DNA of 34,526 nt. Source: Welwitschia mirabilis. Taxonomy: Eukaryota > Gnetophyta > Gnetopsida > Welwitschiales. The translations under genes and the position numbers were made by a program. Position 1 is the stretch's first letter; the number at the start of each line of letters is the position of its first letter. A model generated the notes under the pieces. It searched no databases and was not told the origin of the DNA. It was given only the letters and a program-made list of their open reading frames with translations. This document shows positions 29,841 through 34,526 of the stretch, piece after piece. Location: NCBI GenBank assembly GCA_051453625.1, contig JBOZIK010000001.1, positions 130,816,720 through 130,851,245 of the forward strand. The letters run 5' to 3'.

Positions 29841-30161
29841 TGTAATGTTTGAAATTACTAAATTAGGATTAAACTTTGCATTTAATAAGGAACATTATAA
29901 ATTAGAGAATAAAGAATTTGTTGACATATCAAATTGGAAAAAATGAAGTATCTCTTTATTAAAATAATAGCAATCTATCCACTACACTTTACTCCATTCC
30001 TGGATGAATGGTTAAAGGTAAATACATGGGCTAACATCTTAGGCCCCCTCCTAGGGCCCTTGGGAATTAGCCAAGGTTGTCTTCAATTTCATCTATCTAG
30101 TCTATCCACCCTACCTAATGTCATAGGTTTAAGAACTAAGACGAGGGAATGCAATGTTATA
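29841..30161 (-). mobile_element. short LTR (about 320 bp) on the minus strand
   Basis: On the minus strand it begins TATAACATTGC (from an expected TGTAAC) and ends AAACATTACA, next to the primer site. The right-hand boundary is chosen from the imperfect inverted termini, so it may be off by some bases. The 77-codon frame at 29934-30167 runs antisense to it and is not called. The partner LTR was not found in this window. Confidence 0.55.
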
Positions 30162-30350
30162 ATTTAAGGGTTGCACCCTTTTACAATATAGCAGTTATGC
30201 TTAATGAGGCTTTTAATTACATTTAATGACAATCACTTAATTAAAATTGATTTTGAGCGTTATAGTTTATATCCCTAGGGTGATCTTATGTTATCATATA
30301 TCAATATTAGGATACAAGTGTAGCCATATTTTCATCATGAACAGGCTTCT
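30162..30350 (+). other. possible end of a gypsy 5' LTR
   Basis: By position, the sequence ending near GAACA at 30343 should be the end of the 5' LTR of the Athila/Tat-like element whose primer site follows. The left part of that LTR is not identified. Confidence 0.35.
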
Positions 30351-30369
30351 TGGTGCCATTACTAAGAAT
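30351..30369 (+). other. decayed Asp-tRNA primer-binding site (Athila/Tat type)
   Basis: TGGTGCCATTACTAAGA matches the complement of the plant Asp tRNA 3' end (TGGCGCCGTTGCCGGGG) at 10 of 17 positions. All seven mismatches are C-to-T or G-to-A. Its location upstream of an Athila-like gag in the same orientation supports the call. Confidence 0.6.
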
Positions 30370-31490
30370 AGTAACACAATAGCCATAAGGAAGCATGCAC
30401 AAATTTTAGTTTCTTGTATTTTAAGCTTTTAGTATCTTTTACTTCTATACTCTCCAGTTTATGGTAAGAGTACTCTTCTAGTGAAATCCTGATTGGTTCT
30501 CCTTTTTTATTTTCTTTTAGTTTATTTAAATGCCATTAATCTTTTTAGTTCTAACAAGTTTATCATTATCGTATCAATATTTTCTATAATTTCCATTAAG
30601 GTTTAACTTTATTTTTAGTACTATTTTGCATTTAGGTTTATATTTCTCATTCCTATTAGTTTTCTATATTTTTGAAATTCTAGGGTTTTTTTTGTGTTTT
30701 TATATTTCTACATTGCATAGTTTCATTTCTATCACTTAATTTTTGCCCCATATTTGTGCCACCTTAAAAGTAATGTGCATCTTTTCTTAATCCATTTTAC
30801 TTCAAATAAGTAGCATTGCTACTAGACCTAGTCAACACTATCATCCTTTCTATGAATTTAACTTCCAAATTTTTGTTAACCCAGTTATCTAACTTTTCGT
30901 TAATTTTTTTTAATTATTTTGATATGGTGTACCTTCTAAAGTTTAAAAAAGTTACATGTAGTGGAAATGAAACCCTAACATTTCATTACATAGGACATCT
31001 TTTGTACCTCAAATGGATTCTAACAATGGCAATGAAGATAGATCCTTCTCTATGAGGTGTTCATGTGAAAAATCATAAGGAGATCAATATAATACCAATT
31101 AAAATGAATAACCTCTATTATATAATACTTTAAGTCCCTTATTCAAATAATCAACATCCATTTTTAGATCCTTAGTTTTTCTAAAACTCCCAATCCCAAT
31201 TTCTAGGTTAACCACCTTTCAAAATTCTAATTTCTATTTTCCAAATAATCAATCACATTATCAATTGAACTTCTTAAATAAAATTCCACCTAGGCAAACT
31301 CTCAAAGATTATCTTTAATCTTAATGTCTAGGAACATCATTATGCATAGTTTAACTTCCAAATTCTTATATATTATATCTTAACTCATCTATCATTCAAC
31401 TTATTCTACACTCCTATGGCCTTAAATCTGAAGATTCCTATTTACACTTAAAGGAGTCTAAATTTGTATTGTCAACTCTGCTTTGAAACA
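30370..31490 (+). other. leader and decayed N-terminal gag of the gypsy element
   Basis: Mostly AT-rich with no clear domain. Around 31020-31060 text reading NGNEDRSFSMR resembles the N-terminal part of Athila Gag. The 79-codon frame at 30816-31055 is in another frame and is not called. Confidence 0.4.
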
Positions 31491-31498
31491 CCAATACA

Positions 31499-32150
31499 TG
31501 TGATGCACTTAGATTGATATTCTTCCCCTTCTCTCTAAAAGAAGAAGCTAAATCTTGGTTGTATACCTTGAAACATGTATCTGTCACATCTTAGATAGAT
31601 TTGAACTGAGCCTTCATCACTAAGTTCTTTCTTGTCACAAAACCAACCCTTTTAGAAGAGATATAATGAACTTTCAATAAAGAGAAAATGAAACATTCCC
31701 TTAAAATTTAGAAATATTTAAAGATACACTTTTTAAATGCCCACAACATGGTTTTGAACAAGAAAGAATCATTAGCTTCTTTTATAAAGGACTATCTTAA
31801 AACCATAAACAACTTGTAGAAATGATGTGTAGAGGAAGTTTCCTTAACCTTAGACTAGATGAAGTATGAAATTACTTAGAAACAATCTATGGAAGTTCAA
31901 AGAATTGGAAAAAACATAATGAACTTTCTAGATCTCATCATGCAATGAAATCCATTAGAATATTCAAGGTTCTCAGTGATTTTGATGTTAACAATTGAAT
32001 AGCTGAGCTTTCTAGAAACATTAAATTACTTACTACTCAACCCAAGCCCGTGATTCCTAAACCTAAATGTTTAATATGCCATATTGACATTCACAAGACA
32101 TCTGAATGTCCTTTCATCCCTACATTCCAAAATATAATAAATGAGTAAGT
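31499..32150 (+). pseudogene. Athila/Tat-type gypsy gag pseudogene
   Basis: Conceptual translation starting at 31499 gives CDALRLIFFPFSLKEEAKSW followed by LYTLK, the hallmark of the Retrotrans_gag domain in the Athila/Tat group of plant gypsy elements. Then, with frameshifts and stops, come the FITKFF, RENETF, NAHNM and FIKDYLKTINNL blocks in the family order. Near 32068 an intact zinc knuckle follows. Gag would build the particle; this copy is dead (at least six stops, several frame changes). Confidence 0.75.
32068..32109 (+). pseudogene. gypsy Gag zinc knuckle, all ligands intact
   Basis: CLICHIDIHKTSEC fits C-X2-C-X4-H-X4-C exactly (Cys 32068, Cys 32077, His 32092, Cys 32107) and is followed by Pro as usual. 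It sits in an open stretch of about 40 codons (PKPVIPKPK before it). Confidence 0.8.
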
Positions 32151-32689
32151 TAACATTCTAGGATAACACTAGAAAAATCAAAAAGAAGACAACCCCTTCT
32201 ATAACACATACAATCCTATGTGAAGCAATCATCCAAACTTTTCATACAAGTAATATAACAATAATGATTAAATGTCAATAAGTCAATCTAGGAAACTATT
32301 ACCTCCTTCTTCTTATTTAACTATAATCATTCATGATCTAATTACCAACTTTCATCATCAAATTCTTTGGAAGATATTTTATAAATGCAAAGTACCCAAA
32401 AACTTGAATAAAATATTCATCAAACCACTACTCATATTCTTTCTACTCTTAATCAATGTGAGTAAAGAAAACTTCCCATAACCCCTGAATCAAATCCTAG
32501 AAGCATTAAGATTATAGGAGTAGAGAATAGTATATTGAAGAGAGTAAAGCCATAAATCTTAGAAGTGGAAAAGAAATCAATTAAAATCTAGAACAAAACT
32601 AATCATATAAGGATGAAGCAACAACTGAAACCAATAATGAGAAGGAAGTAGAAAAAAGCTAAAAAGTGAGTTCCAAATTTCAAAGAACC

Positions 32690-33060
32690 TTTACCATTTA
32701 CTCAAAAATTTAGAAAAGATCACATTGCAAATAAGCAATAGGAAGTCTTATAAATTTTCAAAGAAGTAAAGATTAACATTCCTTTATTAGAAGCTATAAA
32801 ACAATTAACTTCATATGCCAAATTCCTTAAGGAGATGTGTACTATTAAGAGAAGGATGAATGTTAAGCGTAAATCATTTCTAGCCCAACAAACTAGTGTC
32901 ATCATTCAAACCCAAATCCCTCCCAAATACAAAGATCCTAGATGTCCAACAACAACCATCACCGTTAGCCTTGTTAGATCTTGGAGCTACTGTGAACTTG
33001 CTACCTAATAACATCCACATTTTTAAGCTAAAAAATTTGATAAGAATAATGAATGCCTAA
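32690..33060 (+). pseudogene. Athila/Tat-type gypsy gag-protease junction with retropepsin active site
   Basis: From 32690 one frame reads the family block that precedes the protease (PFTQKF, then FKEVKINIPLLEAI, SYAKFLKEMC and IPPKYKDP). After one frameshift near 32950 a second frame, the frame of the zinc knuckle, gives ALLDLGATVNLLP, the retropepsin active site with its catalytic Asp at 32977 intact. Two stops lie in the first block. Reverse transcriptase and integrase are not seen downstream, so the element is truncated or interrupted here. Confidence 0.75.
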
Positions 33061-33637
33061 AAATCAAGCCCTTATAAGAAAGGTATATTTACAATAGAAA
33101 AACAATACATACTAGATAACTTAGATTTTTAAGTATAGATAGAACTATGAGCCTTTATTTAAAATTAAAACTATAGGTTTGATATCATAAAGATATAGTA
33201 TTATAAATCTATTTCAGATAAATAACTACAAAGTTTTAGGAGTAAAAAGTTAACTAGAAGATATAACATGATTAAAAGTTACAATAGTAAACAAATCACT
33301 CCAGTTTAATATCTTTCAAACACAAGTTGGATAATCAATATTTCATTTTCACATGCCTTCCTCAGTAAGATAAATCAACTTTTATTGTGCTCCATTTTAA
33401 ATTGTTTAACACAAAACAGTATGGAGCAAACTATGAATCATCCCAGTCCCCAATATGGTCCAGGTAAGGCAAAGATAAAGGTAAGAAGAACCCCAAGGCA
33501 TAAGATAAATTAAGATAAGAGAGGGAGAGATATTCCAAGTAATCAAGCATTAGATTTTCATGGAAATGGAAATGAGCTGAATTGGTTTTATCATATAATT
33601 TATCATTGCACCATTTAGTGATTTGTATATCATCATT
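33061..33637. other. AT-rich region without a recognisable gene
   Basis: The gypsy similarity fades after about 33060. No reverse transcriptase motif was found. Confidence 0.5.
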
Positions 33638-33880
33638 TCCACTACCTCACTCAGCAATCTGTGGTTTTATTTTTATATTTTCTTTTATATTTCCACTATC
33701 TCATTCGGCTATCTATGGATTATCATTCTCACTACCTCATTCAGTGACCTAAGGGTTTCTCATATTCCACTGCCTTATTCGATGATCCATGGATTTATCC
33801 ATCACACTACCTCATTCAGGGATTTGTGGGTTCTTATATTTTGTTGCCATATTCGATGATCTGTAGAATTCTCATTTCCA
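33638..33880. repeat. minisatellite of about 35-46 bp, six copies
   Basis: The core CACTACCTCATTCAGTGATC then TGTGG recurs about every 35-46 bases, with variants TTCGGCTAT, TTCGATGAT, TTCAGGGAT. The 78-codon open frame at 33623-33859 is a consequence of the repeat and not a gene. Confidence 0.85.
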
Positions 33881-34452
33881 TGAAGGTGGTTCTAAAGTTA
33901 TAAAAGACATGTTTTTATCAACAAGATGTAACATTTATGTTCACAATCTTAACTTCTCAAGTATCAAGTATATTCACATTCAAACGAAATAGCATTTTTC
34001 AATCTCACAAGAAAATAGGGTTTATGCAAACTTTTTAGGGATATAGATCATACAAGAATAATTTTTAAGCATAAACAAGATACACAAGAAAAGAACTTAG
34101 CCCAAATGAAAATATACAAGAGGATCTTAGAAAAAGAAGTCTAAACCATACAAAAGATGCAAGAAGCAGCAGCCCAAATCAATCAAGTGAGGAATAATAT
34201 TAAGAAGCATTATAAGCTATATAAATAAAGTGTAAATATAGATCTTATTTTAAAGAAATACTAGATTATAGAAGAAGAGAGAAAGAATTTAATAGATCTA
34301 TGCAAAGTATGCAAGAAAACATTTGTAAAAAAACATAGGATTATACAAGTATTTAAGTGAAATACTAGACCATATAAGAAAATAAAGAGAGACCTAGGGT
34401 AATATCCATGATTTGATGTGACCTTGTCCAAACTTGAATATTGGTACGCTTA
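33881..34452. other. AT-rich region without a recognisable gene
   Basis: Purine-rich toward its right end (about 34080-34400). No domain or RNA gene is recognised. Confidence 0.5.
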
Positions 34453-34526
34453 TGTAACACCCCAACTTTAATTACCCTAATTAACCATAATATTTTTTTT
34501 TGTATTAATAACTAACATGCACAATG
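34453..34526 (+). mobile_element. probable start of another LTR (TGTAACACCCC type)
   Basis: TGTAACACCCCAACTTTAAT is the usual opening of many plant gypsy LTRs. The window ends 74 bases in, so length, orientation of the element and its target duplication (left flank GCTTA) cannot be tested. Confidence 0.5.

Noticed and set aside
29934-30167. 77-codon frame as a gene
   Set aside because: It runs antisense through the short minus-strand LTR and has no known motif.
33623-33859. 78-codon frame as a secreted or membrane protein
   Set aside because: It coincides with a tandem repeat that produces the hydrophobic pattern.

Overview
This window looks like a heterochromatic, repeat-filled stretch of a flowering-plant nuclear genome. 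It is AT-rich by eye and poor in CpG, and I found no intact protein-coding gene. What can be recognised is decayed LTR retrotransposons (Ty1/copia and Ty3/gypsy), tandem repeats, tRNA-derived remnants and a few gene-like scraps. No open frame exceeds about 120 codons except those running through an N gap. The species cannot be fixed from the sequence.

Layout. (1) 1-2135: a perfect 77-bp direct repeat (1-77 and 1120-1196) brackets a truncated LTR-like segment that ends in a clear initiator-Met primer-binding site (885-896). (2) About 2136-21010: two diverged tandem copies of a unit of about 9.4-9.6 kb, unit A (about 2136-11735) and unit B (about 11771-21010). Each holds, in order, a gene-like scrap, long AT-rich non-coding DNA, a tRNA-like SINE remnant, a second copy of the LTR-like segment, a minus-strand coding-like fragment, and the 5' LTR, primer-binding site and gag start of a copia element. 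(3) 18753-27535: that copia element in full length. It has a 1.53-kb 5' LTR, a gag pseudogene with two zinc knuckles, a protease remnant, a decayed reading frame resembling the 'putative plant transposon protein' domain where pol or env would be expected, two polypurine tracts, and a 3' LTR with a 521-base gap. The pair CTATC flanks it as a target-site duplication. (4) 27555-29190: a degenerate minisatellite of roughly 27-28-bp units. (5) 29825-30161: a short LTR with its primer-binding site on the minus strand. (6) 30351-33060: remains of an Athila/Tat-type gypsy element (Asp-tRNA primer site, gag, zinc knuckle, protease). (7) 33638-33880: a small tandem repeat. (8) 34453 to the end: what looks like the start of another LTR.

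Order of events inferred: a copia element inserted at CTATC. Later a segment running from about 2136 into the element's gag was duplicated in tandem, leaving unit A with only the 5' part of the element and unit B with the whole. Both have since decayed, with many C-to-T and G-to-A changes at former CpG sites, as expected for methylated plant repeats. No genes here work together as a pathway; the story is nested insertion, segmental duplication and decay.
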